Shown here in pieces: positions 16,398 through 26,905 of a stretch of 64,000 nucleotides of DNA. Source of the stretch: Sulfitobacter delicatus (GTDB lineage: Bacteria; Pseudomonadota; Alphaproteobacteria; Rhodobacterales; Rhodobacteraceae); assembly GCF_900102535.1 (NCBI RefSeq), contig NZ_FNBP01000010.1, forward strand, positions 62,001 to 126,000, read 5' to 3'. Each line of letters opens with the position of its first letter. Positions within the stretch are counted from its first letter, which is position 1. A model generated the notes under the pieces. The model searched no databases and was not told the origin of the DNA. It saw only the letters and a program-made list of their open reading frames with translations. Position numbers and translations under genes: made by a program.

Positions 16398-17147
16398 TCA
16401 CGCGCCCTTGGGGGGCGAGGGCACGGCGAGATATGCCGCCTTCGGAATGGCGACGAGGCCCCGGATGCCAAGCGCTTCGGCATCCTCAGGTAAAAGCCCC
16501 GCGATGGCTTCACTGACCGCATCAAAGGTCGCCGACCGATCTGCTTTGGCGCCAGCAATATAGGGCAAGCCGGGGGTCGGCGTCGTGCGTGTCAGCACGC
16601 GCAGGTCGGCGGCGAAAGCATCATAGCGTTGGATCATCCGCCATGAGACCGCGTCGAGTGCTGCGATCTCCGCCCGGCCTCCGGCGACAGCTTGGGCGGA
16701 GGTGCGGTGACTGTGGCTCTGACTGCGGTCCTCAAACCAAAACCCCTGCGCCGCGCAATGTGCATAGGGCGCGGCATAGCCTGACTGCGAAAAGCTCTGG
16801 TTGTAGGCAAAGCGCGCCCTGCGGAAATCGGCGATTGTTTCACGGGGATCATTGCGGCGGACCACAAAGACGCTGTTGTAATAGCCGGGCGGACAGCCTT
16901 GGACACCAAAGTCAGGCGTGCCCACCAGCGTGACGCGCTCATGCAGCAACAGGCGGTAGGGCATGCCGCAGGTCTGGGACAGGGTCAGATCCGGGGCGTT
17001 CCAGACGGCAAATTCTTCGGCTTCGTTGCGCAGGCGCTCTGGCGCAGGAATGCCGCGGGCCGCAAGCCCCGCGTGGATCAGCGTCCAATAGCGGGCGTGC
17101 GCCTCGGCCAATTCGGGGCGCAGGTACATCATCAGGCTGGCGATCAT
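16398..17147 (-). CDS. PhnD-like phosphate/phosphonate-binding protein without signal peptide
   Basis: This 249-residue protein has the PhnD periplasmic-binding fold (PF12974 type): NAPDLTLSQTCGMPY, FVVRRNDPRETIADFRRARFAYN, QGFWFEDRSQSHSHRTSAQAV and a hinge AEIAALDAVSW. Known homologues are ABC-transporter receptors for phosphonate or phosphite. This one begins directly with MIASLMMYLRPEL and has no export signal, and no permease or ATPase is adjacent. It may be a cytosolic sensor-type binding protein. It is convergent with rsmB, with only 4 bp between stops. Confidence 0.75.
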   Translation of the reverse strand: MIASLMMYLRPELAEAHARYWTLIHAGLAARGIPAPERLRNEAEEFAVWNAPDLTLSQTCGMPYRLLLHERVTLVGTPDFGVQGCPPGYYNSVFVVRRNDPRETIADFRRARFAYNQSFSQSGYAAPYAHCAAQGFWFEDRSQSHSHRTSAQAVAGGRAEIAALDAVSWRMIQRYDAFAADLRVLTRTTPTPGLPYIAGAKADRSATFDAVSEAIAGLLPEDAEALGIRGLVAIPKAAYLAVPSPPKGA

Positions 17148-17314
17148 CTTGGGCCTCCGGCTTGCGGTGCGTTTTTGGTGGCAGGCTGCCGCGCTGATGA
17201 CAAGAGCGCTGTCGCTTGCCCATTGGCGGTGGCCGTCGGGAAATTCGGTGACTCACTTCGGCCTTGTGGCTATGCTGCCCGCAAACGCCAAGAGAGCGTC
17301 AGAGGCAGTTTGAT

Positions 17315-19063
17315 ATGATTAACTTTTCCAGCGTCATGGCCAGAAGGGTGCGGTTGCTGAACCGCTGGCATGCCTGGCGTGCGACCAGCGGGCAGGGGCG
17401 GATCACCGGCTTTGTCGCCCAGCCCGAACCGCGCACCATCGGCTCATTTGCGCGCGGGCGGCAGTTAATGGCGGGCAACTACCTCTTTGCGGGAAGCCTG
17501 CTGAGTGAGCCGCAGACCGCCATGTGGGATCTGACCCCCCCGGACCATGCTTTCGCGGCCGCTCTGCATGGTTTCGCTTGGCTCGATGATCTGGCGGCTG
17601 TTGGGGATGCGCGCGCCCGCGCAACGGGGCAGGCGTGGCTTTGGGACTGGATCGAACGCTTTGGCCGGGGGCGTGGTCCGGGGTGGACTCCGGCGCTCAC
17701 CGGGCGGCGGCTGATCCGTTGGATTAACCACGCGCTGTTCTTGCTGCGCGGCACCGAAGCCGAGCAAAGCGACGCCTTCTTTCGCTCCCTCGAACAGCAG
17801 ACCCGCTTTTTGTCCAAGCGCTGGCAGGCCGCAGCGCCGGGGCTGCCGCGGTTCGAGGCATTGACCGGATTGATTTATGCCGGGCTGTCGCTGGAAGGGC
17901 TGGATGACCTCGCTGATCCTGCCATCAAAGCGCTGGCCCGCGAATGCGCCACCCAAATTGACGCGCAGGGCGGATTGCCGACGCGCAATCCCGAAGAGTT
18001 GCTGGCGGTGTTTACGCTGCTGACTTGGGCTGCTGCCGCGTTGAGCGATGCCGGGCGCAGCGCGCCTAAGGCGCATTTGACCGCGATTGAGCGCATCGCC
18101 CCGACGCTGCGCAGCCTGCGGCATGCCGACGGGGCATTGGCGCGGTTCCATGGCGGCGGGCGCGGGATGGAGGGCTGGCTGGATCACGCGCTGGCAGCGG
18201 CCAAGGTGAAAACCCGACAACCGGATGGGCTGGCGATGGGCTATGCCCGGCTCTCGGCGGGGCGCACCAGCGTGATTATCGATGCCGCAGCCCCGCCCCG
18301 CGGCGCGGCATCGGACAATGCCCATGCCTCGACCCTTGCATTTGAGCTGACCTCAGGACGGCGGCCCTTGGTGGTGAACTGCGGCTCTGGCGCGTCCTTC
18401 GGGCTGGAGTGGCGCCGGGCTGGGCGGGCGACACCGTCGCATTCCGCGCTGTCGCTGGTCGGCCATTCCAGCGCGCGACTGGCCGAACCGGACCGGCACA
18501 CGGGGCAGGAGGCACTGATCGACGGGCCGCGCAATGTGCCGGTGGAGATCGCGGAGGCCGCCGACGGTCTGTGTTTCGAAGGGGCACATGACAGCTACCT
18601 GCGCAGCCATGGGCTAACCCATGCCCGCAAGCTGGAGCTTAGTGACGACGGGCGCGGCCTCTTTGGGGAGGATATGCTGCTGGTTATAGAGGGCGCAGAT
18701 AAGAAGCGTTTCGATAAGGTGCTGGATGCGACCCGGCTCAAAGGGGTGCCCTTCGACATCCGCTTTCACCTGCACCCGGACGTCGACGCCACAGTCGACC
18801 TTGGCGGCGCGGCAATATCGATGGCGCTCAAGAGCGGCGAGATTTGGGTGTTCCGCCACGATGGCACGCATAATCTGTCATTAGAAGCAGGGGTTTACCT
18901 TGAGGGCACCCGGCTCAAACCCCGCGCCGCGCAGCAAATTGTGCTGACCGGATACGCTGTGAACTATGCCACCAGAGTGCGCTGGTCCTTGTCCAAAGCG
19001 CAGGAAACTGCGATTGGCGTGCGAGATCTGTCGATCGACGATCCCTATGCTGACGAAGACTGA
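17315..19063 (+). CDS. Heparinase II/III family protein
   Basis: This 582-residue protein has an alpha/alpha-toroid N-terminal half ([29 protein letters not shown]) and a C-terminal heparinase II/III beta-sandwich ([46 protein letters not shown]). The family comprises polysaccharide lyases for uronic-acid-containing glycans. The alphaproteobacterial group between rsmB and purH is conserved in order but of undefined substrate. The chosen ATG (17315) follows AGAGGCAG; the frame is open upstream to 17264. No signal peptide is visible, unusual for a lyase of extracellular glycans. Confidence 0.87.
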   Translation: MINFSSVMARRVRLLNRWHAWRATSGQGRITGFVAQPEPRTIGSFARGRQLMAGNYLFAGSLLSEPQTAMWDLTPPDHAFAAALHGFAWLDDLAAVGDARARATGQAWLWDWIERFGRGRGPGWTPALTGRRLIRWINHALFLLRGTEAEQSDAFFRSLEQQTRFLSKRWQAAAPGLPRFEALTGLIYAGLSLEGLDDLADPAIKALARECATQIDAQGGLPTRNPEELLAVFTLLTWAAAALSDAGRSAPKAHLTAIERIAPTLRSLRHADGALARFHGGGRGMEGWLDHALAAAKVKTRQPDGLAMGYARLSAGRTSVIIDAAAPPRGAASDNAHASTLAFELTSGRRPLVVNCGSGASFGLEWRRAGRATPSHSALSLVGHSSARLAEPDRHTGQEALIDGPRNVPVEIAEAADGLCFEGAHDSYLRSHGLTHARKLELSDDGRGLFGEDMLLVIEGADKKRFDKVLDATRLKGVPFDIRFHLHPDVDATVDLGGAAISMALKSGEIWVFRHDGTHNLSLEAGVYLEGTRLKPRAAQQIVLTGYAVNYATRVRWSLSKAQETAIGVRDLSIDDPYADED

Positions 19064-19079
19064 CCAAGGAACCAGCCCC

Positions 19080-20666
19080 ATGCCCGACCTGCACCCGATC
19101 AAACGCGCCCTGCTTTCCGTCTCAGACAAGACCGGTCTTTTGGACCTTGGCCGTGCACTGGCGGCGCGGGGCGTGGAACTGCTCAGCACCGGCGGCACGG
19201 CACGCGCGCTGCGCGATGCGGGGCTTGAGGTGTTGGACGTGGCCGATGTGACGGGTTTCCCCGAGATGATGGATGGACGCGTGAAGACGCTGCACCCGGT
19301 GGTGCATGGTGGCTTGCTGGCCCTGCGCGACAATGATGAACATGTTGGCGCGATGGACGAGCATAACATCGGCGCGATCGATCTGGTGGTGGTGAACCTC
19401 TATCCGTTTGAGGAAACCGTCGCCAAAGGCGCGGAATATGCCGAGGTGATCGAGAACATCGACATCGGCGGCCCGGCGATGATCCGGTCTGCGGCCAAGA
19501 ACCACGGGTTCGTTAATGTGGTGGTCGACGTCGAGGACTACGCCGAGGTGATCGCCGAGATGGAGGCCAACGACGGCCAGACCTCCTACGCCCTGCGTCA
19601 GCGTCTGGCCCAGACCGCCTATGCCCGCACCGCCGCCTATGACACCGCCGTCAGCACATGGATGGCCGAGCAGGTCGCAGGCACCCCGCGCCGCCGGACC
19701 TTTGGCGGTACGCTTGCGCAAACCCTGCGCTATGGCGAAAACCCGCATCAACAGGCGGCTTTCTACGCCGATGGCTCCACCGCGCCCGGTCTGGCGAACG
19801 CCGTGCAGCATCAGGGCAAGGAACTGTCATACAACAACATCAACGACACCGATGCGGCCTTTGCGTTGGTGAGCGAGTTCGATCCCAAGGACGGCCCGGC
19901 CTGTGCGATCATTAAACACGCCAACCCCTGCGGCGTGGCACGGGGCGAGACGATGCTCGACGCCTACAAACGCGCCTTTGACTGTGACCGTACCTCGGCC
20001 TTTGGCGGCATCATCGCGCTGAACCAGCCGCTGGACGGGCCAACCGCCGAAGCCATCGCCGCGATCTTCACCGAGGTCGTTATCGCCCCCGGTGCCGATG
20101 AGGATGCCAAGCGCATCTTCGCCGCAAAAAAGAATTTGCGTCTGCTGACCACCGAAGGTCTGGCCGATCCGGCAAGCGCTGCACTGGCCGTGCGTCAAGT
20201 CTCTGGCGGGTTCCTCGTGCAGGACAAAGACGTGGGCCGCGTGAGCCGCGATGACCTCAAGGTCGTGACTAAGCGTAAGCCCTCTGATCAAGAGTTGGAC
20301 GACATGCTCTTTGCTTGGACCGTGGCGAAGCACGTCAAATCCAACGCCATCATCTATGTCAAAGACGGCGCCACCGTCGGCGTTGGCGCGGGCCAGATGA
20401 GCCGGGTGGACAGCACCCGCATTGCCGCACGCAAAGCGCAGGATATGGCCGAGGTCATGGACATCGAAGCACCGCTGACCCAAGGCTCGGTTGTGGCCTC
20501 CGATGCCTTCTTTCCCTTTGCCGACGGTCTGATCACCGCCGCCGAGGCCGGTGCCACGGCGCTGATCCAGCCGGGTGGCTCCATGCGCGACGATGAAGTC
20601 ATCGCAGCGGCGGATGAGGCGGGCATCGCCATGGTCTTTACCAACATGCGCCACTTCCGGCACTAA
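19080..20666 (+). CDS. purH: Bifunctional AICAR formyltransferase/IMP cyclohydrolase
   Basis: This 528-residue protein has an N-terminal IMP cyclohydrolase (MGS-like) domain ([25 protein letters not shown]) and a C-terminal AICAR transformylase domain with the KHANPCGVA motif. It performs the last two steps of de novo IMP synthesis. The length is that of E. coli PurH (529). The start at 19080 has AAGGA upstream; it lies 16 bp past the heparinase-like gene and is probably co-transcribed with it and with lspA. Confidence 0.98.
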   Translation: MPDLHPIKRALLSVSDKTGLLDLGRALAARGVELLSTGGTARALRDAGLEVLDVADVTGFPEMMDGRVKTLHPVVHGGLLALRDNDEHVGAMDEHNIGAIDLVVVNLYPFEETVAKGAEYAEVIENIDIGGPAMIRSAAKNHGFVNVVVDVEDYAEVIAEMEANDGQTSYALRQRLAQTAYARTAAYDTAVSTWMAEQVAGTPRRRTFGGTLAQTLRYGENPHQQAAFYADGSTAPGLANAVQHQGKELSYNNINDTDAAFALVSEFDPKDGPACAIIKHANPCGVARGETMLDAYKRAFDCDRTSAFGGIIALNQPLDGPTAEAIAAIFTEVVIAPGADEDAKRIFAAKKNLRLLTTEGLADPASAALAVRQVSGGFLVQDKDVGRVSRDDLKVVTKRKPSDQELDDMLFAWTVAKHVKSNAIIYVKDGATVGVGAGQMSRVDSTRIAARKAQDMAEVMDIEAPLTQGSVVASDAFFPFADGLITAAEAGATALIQPGGSMRDDEVIAAADEAGIAMVFTNMRHFRH

Positions 20667-20681
20667 GCAAAAGGCAGCCTC

Positions 20682-21170
20682 ATGCGGATTTTCGGCATCG
20701 CGGCCTTTGTGGCCTTTATGATCGACCAGATCAGCAAATATGTGGTCATTCACATGATGGAACTGGCGCGTATCCGGTCCATCGACGTGCTGCCCCCGGT
20801 GCTGAATTTCCGCTATGGCGAAAACCGGGGCATCAACTTTGGCCTCGGCGGCGACATGAGCCAATGGGTTTTGGTGCTGCTCGCGCTGGTGATCTGCGTG
20901 GCGGTGACCGTCTGGCTTTGGCGCAGCCCGCAGGGGCGCTGGGCGGCGCTGAGCGGCGGGCTGCTTGTCGGCGGGGCGCTTGCCAATGTGGCGGATCGTC
21001 TGATCTATGGCTACGTGCTGGATTTCCTGAATAACTCCTGCTGCGGCATCAACAATCCCTTCGTCTACAACCTCGCCGATGTCTTTATTTTCGCCGGGGC
21101 GATCGGATTGATCTTCTTCACAAGTGACAGCAAACCAGCCGCCAAACGTCGGGGCAAAAAAGGTCAGTGA
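20682..21170 (+). CDS. lspA: Lipoprotein signal peptidase (signal peptidase II)
   Basis: This 162-residue four-helix membrane protein has the two catalytic aspartates D105 (GGALANVADRLIYG) and D133 (YNLADVFIFAG) and the conserved NRGINFGL loop. It cleaves prolipoproteins after diacylglyceryl transfer at the inner membrane. The next gene encodes a lipoprotein, a natural substrate. It lies 15 bp after purH. Confidence 0.95.
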   Translation: MRIFGIAAFVAFMIDQISKYVVIHMMELARIRSIDVLPPVLNFRYGENRGINFGLGGDMSQWVLVLLALVICVAVTVWLWRSPQGRWAALSGGLLVGGALANVADRLIYGYVLDFLNNSCCGINNPFVYNLADVFIFAGAIGLIFFTSDSKPAAKRRGKKGQ

Positions 21171-21221
21171 CATTGCCCGCCCGCCTGCGATATTGAGGGT
21201 CAGACCCCGAAAGGAGACACC

Positions 21222-21734
21222 ATGCGCCGCATTGCCCTACTCAGCCTGATCCCGCTGGCCCTCGCCGCCTGCAGCAATCAGGGGCTGCGCGACATCCGGT
21301 CGACTTCTGCGGGGCCGGATGAGTTCATGATCCAGCCCGTTAAGCCGCTGGAACAGCCCGAAAACTTCAGTTCGTTGCCGACACCTACACCGGGGCAGGC
21401 CAACCTGACCGACCGTTCGGCGATTGCCGAAGGCATGGCGGCATTCGGTGGCCGGCTTGATACATCCGACGGCATTCCGGCGAGCGATGCGGCTTTGGTT
21501 CAGCAGGCCAGTCGTCTTGGCGTGCAGCCGGGCATCCGCAGCACTCTGGCCGAGGCTGACGCCGAGTTCCGCAAGCGCAAGGGCCGCTTTACGCAGTTCC
21601 GCATCGTACCGGTGGACCGCTACAGCCAAGCTTACAAACGTCAGCAGCTTGACGCCCATGCCGAGGCTGAGCGCTGGCGCAAGGCCGGGGCACGCACGCC
21701 GTCCTACCCCCCGCAGAACACACGTTTCCGCTAG
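21222..21734 (+). CDS. DUF3035 lipoprotein (BamF-like)
   Basis: This 170-residue lipoprotein has a lipobox LALAAC with lipidated cysteine C17. The body matches DUF3035, the family that includes the alphaproteobacterial outer-membrane assembly component BamF: GPDEFMIQPVKPLEQPENFSSLP, then a charged C-terminal helix. It is placed directly after lspA and before a periplasmic M16 peptidase pair, consistent with envelope biogenesis. Association with the BAM complex is inferred from the family. Confidence 0.82.
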   Translation: MRRIALLSLIPLALAACSNQGLRDIRSTSAGPDEFMIQPVKPLEQPENFSSLPTPTPGQANLTDRSAIAEGMAAFGGRLDTSDGIPASDAALVQQASRLGVQPGIRSTLAEADAEFRKRKGRFTQFRIVPVDRYSQAYKRQQLDAHAEAERWRKAGARTPSYPPQNTRFR

Positions 21735-21798
21735 GCTTCTTGAATGTTGCGTCAGACCGCGTAGGTAATGCGGGACGCGACATTTTAGAGGACATCCA

Positions 21799-23139
21799 AT
21801 GATCCGACTGCCGATGCTGGCGGCCCTGGTGGCGACGCTCTTCACAGCCCCGTTTGCGCAGGCGCGCGCGAATGAAGCGGTAACCCATTTTACCCTCGAT
21901 AACGGCATGGAAGTGGTGGTCGTCGAAGACCACCGCGCCCCGGTTGTGCAGCAGATGGTCTGGTACCGCGCCGGCTCTGCGGACGAGCCGAAAGGCTCCT
22001 CCGGTGTGGCGCATTTTCTTGAACACTTGCTTTTCAAGGCTACCGACAAGCTGGAATCCGGCGAATTCTCCGCCACCGTCGCCGCCAATGGCGGGCGCGA
22101 CAACGCCTTCACCAGTTACGACTACACCGCCTATTACCAGCGTGTTGCGGCAGACCGGCTTGGGCTGATGATGGAGATGGAAGCCGACCGGATGAAGAAC
22201 ATCCGTCTGACCCCCGAAAACATCCGCACCGAACGCGACGTGATCCTCGAAGAGCGCAACCAGCGGACCGAGAACAACCCCGCCGCCCTGTTCAGCGAAC
22301 AGCTTAACGCCGCGCAATATCTCAACCATCGCTACGGCGTGCCGATCATCGGCTGGAAACATGAGATGGAGGAGCTGGACCTCGAAGACGCTCTGTCATT
22401 CTATGAGCTCTATTACTCGCCAAACAACGCCATTCTCGTAGTCTCGGGCGATGTAACCCCCGAGGAGGTGCGCGAACTGGCAGAGGCGACCTATGGTCAA
22501 ATCCCCACCAACCCCGACCTGCCCGAACGGCTGCGCACCGAAGAACCGCCACAGATCGCTGAGCGCCGTCTGACCTACCGCGACGACCGCGTGGCGCAGC
22601 CCTATGTGCGCAGGTCCTATCTGGCCCAAGAACGCGACAGCGGCGCACAGGAAGAAGCGGCAGCCCTGCTCTTGCTGAGCGAATTGCTCGGCGGGGGGAC
22701 GACGTCCTACCTCAACGAAAAGCTGCAATTTGACGAACAGATCGCGACCTATACCGGTGCTTTCTACAAGGCCGATACGCTGGATGACACGACCCTCGAT
22801 CTGGTCGTGCTGCCCGTGCCCGGTGTGAGCCTTGAGCAAGCCGAAGCGGCGCTCGACAAGGTGCTAGAGGAGTTCATAGAAACAGGCGTGGACGCGGACC
22901 ACCTCGACCGGATCAAGGCGCAACTGCGCGCTGACCAAATCTACGCCCGCGATGATGCGGACCGCGTTGCGCATCGCTATGGCTCGGCGCTGGCCATTGG
23001 GTTGACGGTAGAGGATGTGCAGGCCTGGCCCGATGTGCTTCAGGCGGTCACCCCTGATGACATCATGCATGCCGCCCGTACTGTATTCGACAAACGCGCA
23101 TCGGTCACAGGCTGGCTGATGAAGGAGGACGCGCAATGA
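21799..23139 (+). CDS. M16 (pitrilysin) zinc peptidase, catalytic subunit
   Basis: This 446-residue exported protein has a signal peptide (MIRLPMLAALVATLFTAPFA). The inverted zinc motif is HFLEH (H72, E75, H76), with the downstream glutamate in the TERDVILEERNQR helix supplying the third ligand. Two M16 halves are present. M16B peptidases of this size work as heterodimers with an inactive partner, and that partner is the next gene, overlapping by 4 bp (ATGA). Periplasmic; substrate unknown. AGAGGA precedes the start. Confidence 0.93.
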   Translation: MIRLPMLAALVATLFTAPFAQARANEAVTHFTLDNGMEVVVVEDHRAPVVQQMVWYRAGSADEPKGSSGVAHFLEHLLFKATDKLESGEFSATVAANGGRDNAFTSYDYTAYYQRVAADRLGLMMEMEADRMKNIRLTPENIRTERDVILEERNQRTENNPAALFSEQLNAAQYLNHRYGVPIIGWKHEMEELDLEDALSFYELYYSPNNAILVVSGDVTPEEVRELAEATYGQIPTNPDLPERLRTEEPPQIAERRLTYRDDRVAQPYVRRSYLAQERDSGAQEEAAALLLLSELLGGGTTSYLNEKLQFDEQIATYTGAFYKADTLDDTTLDLVVLPVPGVSLEQAEAALDKVLEEFIETGVDADHLDRIKAQLRADQIYARDDADRVAHRYGSALAIGLTVEDVQAWPDVLQAVTPDDIMHAARTVFDKRASVTGWLMKEDAQ

Positions 23140-24458
23140 GACTTATCTACGCCTTGATCCTGACCTTCCTCGCGGCGCTCCCCGCCCGCGCCGAAGTCGA
23201 CATTCAATCCGTCACCAGCCCCGGCGGTATCACCGCTTGGCTGGTTGAAGAGCACTCGATCCCCTTCGTCGCACTCGAAATCCGCTTCCGCGGCGGCGCG
23301 TCGCTTGATGCGCCCGGCAAACGCGGGGCGATCAACCTGATGACCGGGCTGCTGGAAGAGGGCGCGGGTGACATGGATGCGCGTGCCTTCAGCCGCGAGA
23401 CCGAGGCGTTGGCGACTTCGCTGGGCTTTGACGTATCTGACGATTCACTGTCGATCTCGGCCCGCTTCCTGACCGAAAACCGCGAGGCCTCCATCGCCCT
23501 GCTGCGCGCCGCTTTGATGGAGCCGCGCTTTGACGCGGATGCGATTGAGCGGGTGCGGGGGCAGGTGATTGCCAATATCAAGTCCAACCAAAAAGACCCC
23601 AACAAGATCGCCAACCAGACCTTGGACAAGATCGCTTTTGGCGACCATCCCTACGGCAGTTCGCTGAACGGTACGCTCGATAGTGTTGCGGCGCTCACCC
23701 GCGATGATTTGCTGGCCGCCAAAAGCGCAGTTCTCGCCCGGGATCGCATCTATGTCGGCGCGGTGGGTGACATCACACCCGAAGAGCTTGGGACGATGCT
23801 TGACGACCTGCTCGGCGACCTGCCCGCCAAAGGCGCGCCCATGCCGCCGCGTGCGGAGGTCGACATTCCCCCCGGCACCACCATCGTCGATTTCGCCACA
23901 CCGCAATCCGTCGCGCTCTTTGGCCAGCCCGGCATTGCGCAAGACGACCCCGATTGGTTCGCCGCCACGGTGCTGAACCACGTGCTCGGCGGCGGCGGCT
24001 TTGAATCGCGCCTGATGACTGAGGTCCGTGAAAAGCGCGGGCTGACCTACGGCGTCTACTCCTACCTCGCGCCTCGCGATCTGGCCGAAACCTATCTCGG
24101 CTCGGTCAGTTCCGCCAACGACCGCATCGCCCAAGCAATCGACGTGATCCGCGCCGAATGGGCCAAAGCGGCTGACGAGGGTATTACCCAAGAGGAGCTA
24201 GAGGCCGCCAAGACCTATATCACCGGCGCCTATCCGCTGCGGTTTGACGGCAACGGGCCGATCGCCAATATCCTCGTTGGAATGCAAATGCTCGGCTTGC
24301 CCATCGACTATATCGCCACCCGCAACGACAGGGTCGAGGCGGTGACGCTTGAGGACGTCAAGCGCGTGGCGGGTGAGTTGTTGGAGCCGGAGAACCTGCA
24401 CTTCGTCGTGGTTGGCCAGCCTGAAGGGCTCGAAGCCACAGCCGCCCCGCAGGACTAA
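23136..24458 (+). CDS. M16 peptidase-like protein, non-catalytic partner
   Basis: This 440-residue exported protein has a signal peptide cleaved near residue 19 (LPARA-EVD). It keeps the M16 fold (the EKRGLTYGVYSYL segment of the C-terminal half is well conserved). The HxxEH zinc motif is replaced by NLMTGLLEEG, so it should be inactive, as in the beta-type subunit of M16B heterodimers. It is co-translated with the catalytic subunit and ends at a bidirectional terminator. Confidence 0.9.
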   Translation: MRLIYALILTFLAALPARAEVDIQSVTSPGGITAWLVEEHSIPFVALEIRFRGGASLDAPGKRGAINLMTGLLEEGAGDMDARAFSRETEALATSLGFDVSDDSLSISARFLTENREASIALLRAALMEPRFDADAIERVRGQVIANIKSNQKDPNKIANQTLDKIAFGDHPYGSSLNGTLDSVAALTRDDLLAAKSAVLARDRIYVGAVGDITPEELGTMLDDLLGDLPAKGAPMPPRAEVDIPPGTTIVDFATPQSVALFGQPGIAQDDPDWFAATVLNHVLGGGGFESRLMTEVREKRGLTYGVYSYLAPRDLAETYLGSVSSANDRIAQAIDVIRAEWAKAADEGITQEELEAAKTYITGAYPLRFDGNGPIANILVGMQMLGLPIDYIATRNDRVEAVTLEDVKRVAGELLEPENLHFVVVGQPEGLEATAAPQD

Positions 24459-24466
24459 CAAAAAAT

Positions 24467-24488
24467 GCCGCCCTCTCTCGGGGGCGGC
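24467..24488. terminator. Bidirectional terminator between M16 pair and ALDH gene
   Basis: The stem GCCGCCC / GGGCGGC is followed on the minus strand by ATTTTTT, and on the plus strand by a weaker T-rich stretch. It lies between two convergent genes and serves both. Confidence 0.85.
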
Positions 24489-24515
24489 GTTTCTAAGTCT
24501 TTAATCGTCGCGCGG

Positions 24516-26861
24516 TTATTCGCCGTAAGGCACCCAGATGTTCTTCACCTCGGTCGCGGCCTGCAAGAATTCACGCCCCGCGCCTTCGGCCCCGAACCAA
24601 TCCCGCGCTATGCCGTGGTTGACCCAAGTGCGCTTAATATTGCTTGCCGCGCCCTTTTCGACGATGCCCGACAGCTCCGCCGCGCCAAAACACCAGACCG
24701 CATCCAAATCCATATGCCGCGCCATCGGCTCGGCCAGATCTGCTTGCGGCCCGGTCAGGATGTTGACCACACCCGCCGGCACGTCCGAGGTCTCCAAGAC
24801 CTGCACAAAATCCGTCGCCGCCAGCGGGAAGGCTTCACTGGCCGAAAGGATCACCCGGTTACCCATGGCAATCGCGGGCGCAATGCAAGAGATCAGGCCA
24901 AGCAGCGGCGCCTCATTTGGGCAAAGCGCCCCGATCACGCCCACCGGCTCTTTCATCGCCAGCGCCACCCCGCGGATCGGCACGCCATGCACCTGACCGT
25001 CATATTTGTCGGCCCAAGCGGCATAGGTGAACAGCCGATCAATGGCAGTATCGACCTCCTTGCGGCCCGTCTTGGTCCCCTGCATCGCATCCAACCGCGT
25101 GGCAAATTCATCGCCCCGCGCGGCGAGGTTCTCGGCAATGTAATACAGGATCTGCGCCCGCAGGTGCCCGGTGGTCTTGGACCACCCCTTGGCCGCCTGC
25201 GCGGCCTCAACCGCGTTGCGCACGTCCTTGCGGTTGGCGAGGCTGACATGCCCCAAAAGCCCGCCCGACTTGCCCCAGACTGGCGCCGAATAGCCGCCAT
25301 CGGGCCGCGCCTGTTTGCCGCCAATATAGAGCTTCGCGGTGCGGTCGATGCCATCTTCCGGCCCGCCTTCACCTGAGAACGGCTCAATTTCCTTTAGCGG
25401 CTTCTTCGCGGTCTTGGGCTTGGTATAACCCGCCAAACCTTCCCAGCCGCCCTCACGGCCAAAGCCGCTCTCACGCTTGCCACCAAAGCCTGCGGCCGCG
25501 TCCATCATATTGGTGCCATTGACCCAGACGATCCCAGTCTCAAGCTGCGGCGCAATATCAAGCGCAAGGTTCACATTCTCAGTCCAGACCGTCGCCGCCA
25601 AACCGTAGCGCGTGTTGTTGGCCAGTTGCACCGCTTCAGCAGGCGTGCGGAACGTCGTCGACACCAGAACCGGCCCAAAGATCTCTTCCTGCATCAGCGT
25701 ATCAGCCGGGTTCAGCCCGGTGATCAGCGTCGGCGGATAGAAACAACCGTTCGCTGGCATCTCCCCCGGCGTCACAAAACGCTCACCCGCAGTATTGGCC
25801 TCCACCATCTCGCTCACGCGCTTGTATTGCACCGGATCGACCAGCGCGCCCACGTCGTTGCTCTTGTCCAGCGGATCGCCAATGCGCAGCTTCTCCATCC
25901 GGGCGCGCAGCTTGGCATAGAAACGATCAGCCACCGGCTCATGCACCAGCAGACGCGAACCAGCACAGCAGACTTGGCCCTGATTGAACCAGATCGCATC
26001 GACCAACCCTTCGACGGCACTATCGAGATCAGCGTCGTCGAACACGATGTAAGGCGACTTGCCCCCCAGCTCCAAGGTCAGCGCCTTGCCGGAACCGGCC
26101 GTGGCCTCGCGAATGCGGCGGCCCACGGCGGTGGAACCGGTAAAGGCGATCTTGTCGATGTCCTCGTGGCCCACGATCATCTCGCCCACAGCCCCATCAC
26201 CGGTGACGATGTTCACCACACCCTTCGGCAGTCCGGCCTGACGGCAAATATCCGCAAAAAGCAGCGCCGTCAGCGAAGTATATTCCGCAGGCTTCAACAC
26301 CACGGTATTGCCCATCGCCAGCGCCGGTGCGATCTTCCACGCCAGCATCAGTAGCGGAAAGTTCCACGGAATGATCTGCCCGCACACCCCAAGCGCCTGC
26401 GCATCGGGTAATTCGCTTTCCATCAGCTGCGCCATGCCAGCGTGATAGTAAAAATGCCGCTGCGCCAAAGGTACGTCGATATCGCGCGCCTCGCGGATCG
26501 GCTTGCCGTTGTCCAGCACCTCCAACACTGCAAACAGCCGCGCATGTTTCTGCAACAGCCGCGCCAGCGCATAGATATGCCGCGCCCGGCCATGGCCGCC
26601 CAGCTTCTCCCACTTCGGCTGCGCCTTGCGCGCTGCCTTCACCGCGCTATCAACATCACCCTGTGTCGCCTGCGTCAGGCTGGCCAGCACCTCACCCGTC
26701 GCCGGGTTGCTGCTGTCAAATCCCTTACCCGGCGCGGTGAAAGCGCCATCAATGAAATGACCAAAACGCCCGCCCTGATCCACGATCCACGCCAGCGCAT
26801 CTGCCGCCGATTCCGGGGCTGGCCCGTATTCCATGCTCTCAAAAATCTCGGACACGCTCAT
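24516..26861 (-). CDS. ALDH16-type two-domain aldehyde dehydrogenase
   Basis: This 781-residue protein has a complete N-terminal aldehyde dehydrogenase domain (about 20-500) with [18 protein letters not shown], the catalytic glutamate segment LELGGKSP and the catalytic cysteine in [10 protein letters not shown] second ALDH domain (about 510-781) retains the cofactor-fold half but lacks the catalytic cysteine region. That architecture defines the ALDH16 family. It is next to deoC, so its likely substrate is the acetaldehyde released from deoxyribose 5-phosphate, or another aldehyde. Start: the ATG at 26861 has GAAGG upstream; the frame is open to 26900. Confidence 0.88.
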   Translation of the reverse strand: MSVSEIFESMEYGPAPESAADALAWIVDQGGRFGHFIDGAFTAPGKGFDSSNPATGEVLASLTQATQGDVDSAVKAARKAQPKWEKLGGHGRARHIYALARLLQKHARLFAVLEVLDNGKPIREARDIDVPLAQRHFYYHAGMAQLMESELPDAQALGVCGQIIPWNFPLLMLAWKIAPALAMGNTVVLKPAEYTSLTALLFADICRQAGLPKGVVNIVTGDGAVGEMIVGHEDIDKIAFTGSTAVGRRIREATAGSGKALTLELGGKSPYIVFDDADLDSAVEGLVDAIWFNQGQVCCAGSRLLVHEPVADRFYAKLRARMEKLRIGDPLDKSNDVGALVDPVQYKRVSEMVEANTAGERFVTPGEMPANGCFYPPTLITGLNPADTLMQEEIFGPVLVSTTFRTPAEAVQLANNTRYGLAATVWTENVNLALDIAPQLETGIVWVNGTNMMDAAAGFGGKRESGFGREGGWEGLAGYTKPKTAKKPLKEIEPFSGEGGPEDGIDRTAKLYIGGKQARPDGGYSAPVWGKSGGLLGHVSLANRKDVRNAVEAAQAAKGWSKTTGHLRAQILYYIAENLAARGDEFATRLDAMQGTKTGRKEVDTAIDRLFTYAAWADKYDGQVHGVPIRGVALAMKEPVGVIGALCPNEAPLLGLISCIAPAIAMGNRVILSASEAFPLAATDFVQVLETSDVPAGVVNILTGPQADLAEPMARHMDLDAVWCFGAAELSGIVEKGAASNIKRTWVNHGIARDWFGAEGAGREFLQAATEVKNIWVPYGE

Positions 26862-26905
26862 GCCTTCATCCTTTTCCAAATACCGTCCCGCAGCCTGCAA
26901 CAGGC

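Noticed and set aside
15029-16558. N-terminal extension of the DUF1674 frame across rsmB (613 codons in total)
   Set aside because: Only the last 103 codons carry the DUF1674 signature and a good AGAGGA start; the rest is antisense to rsmB.
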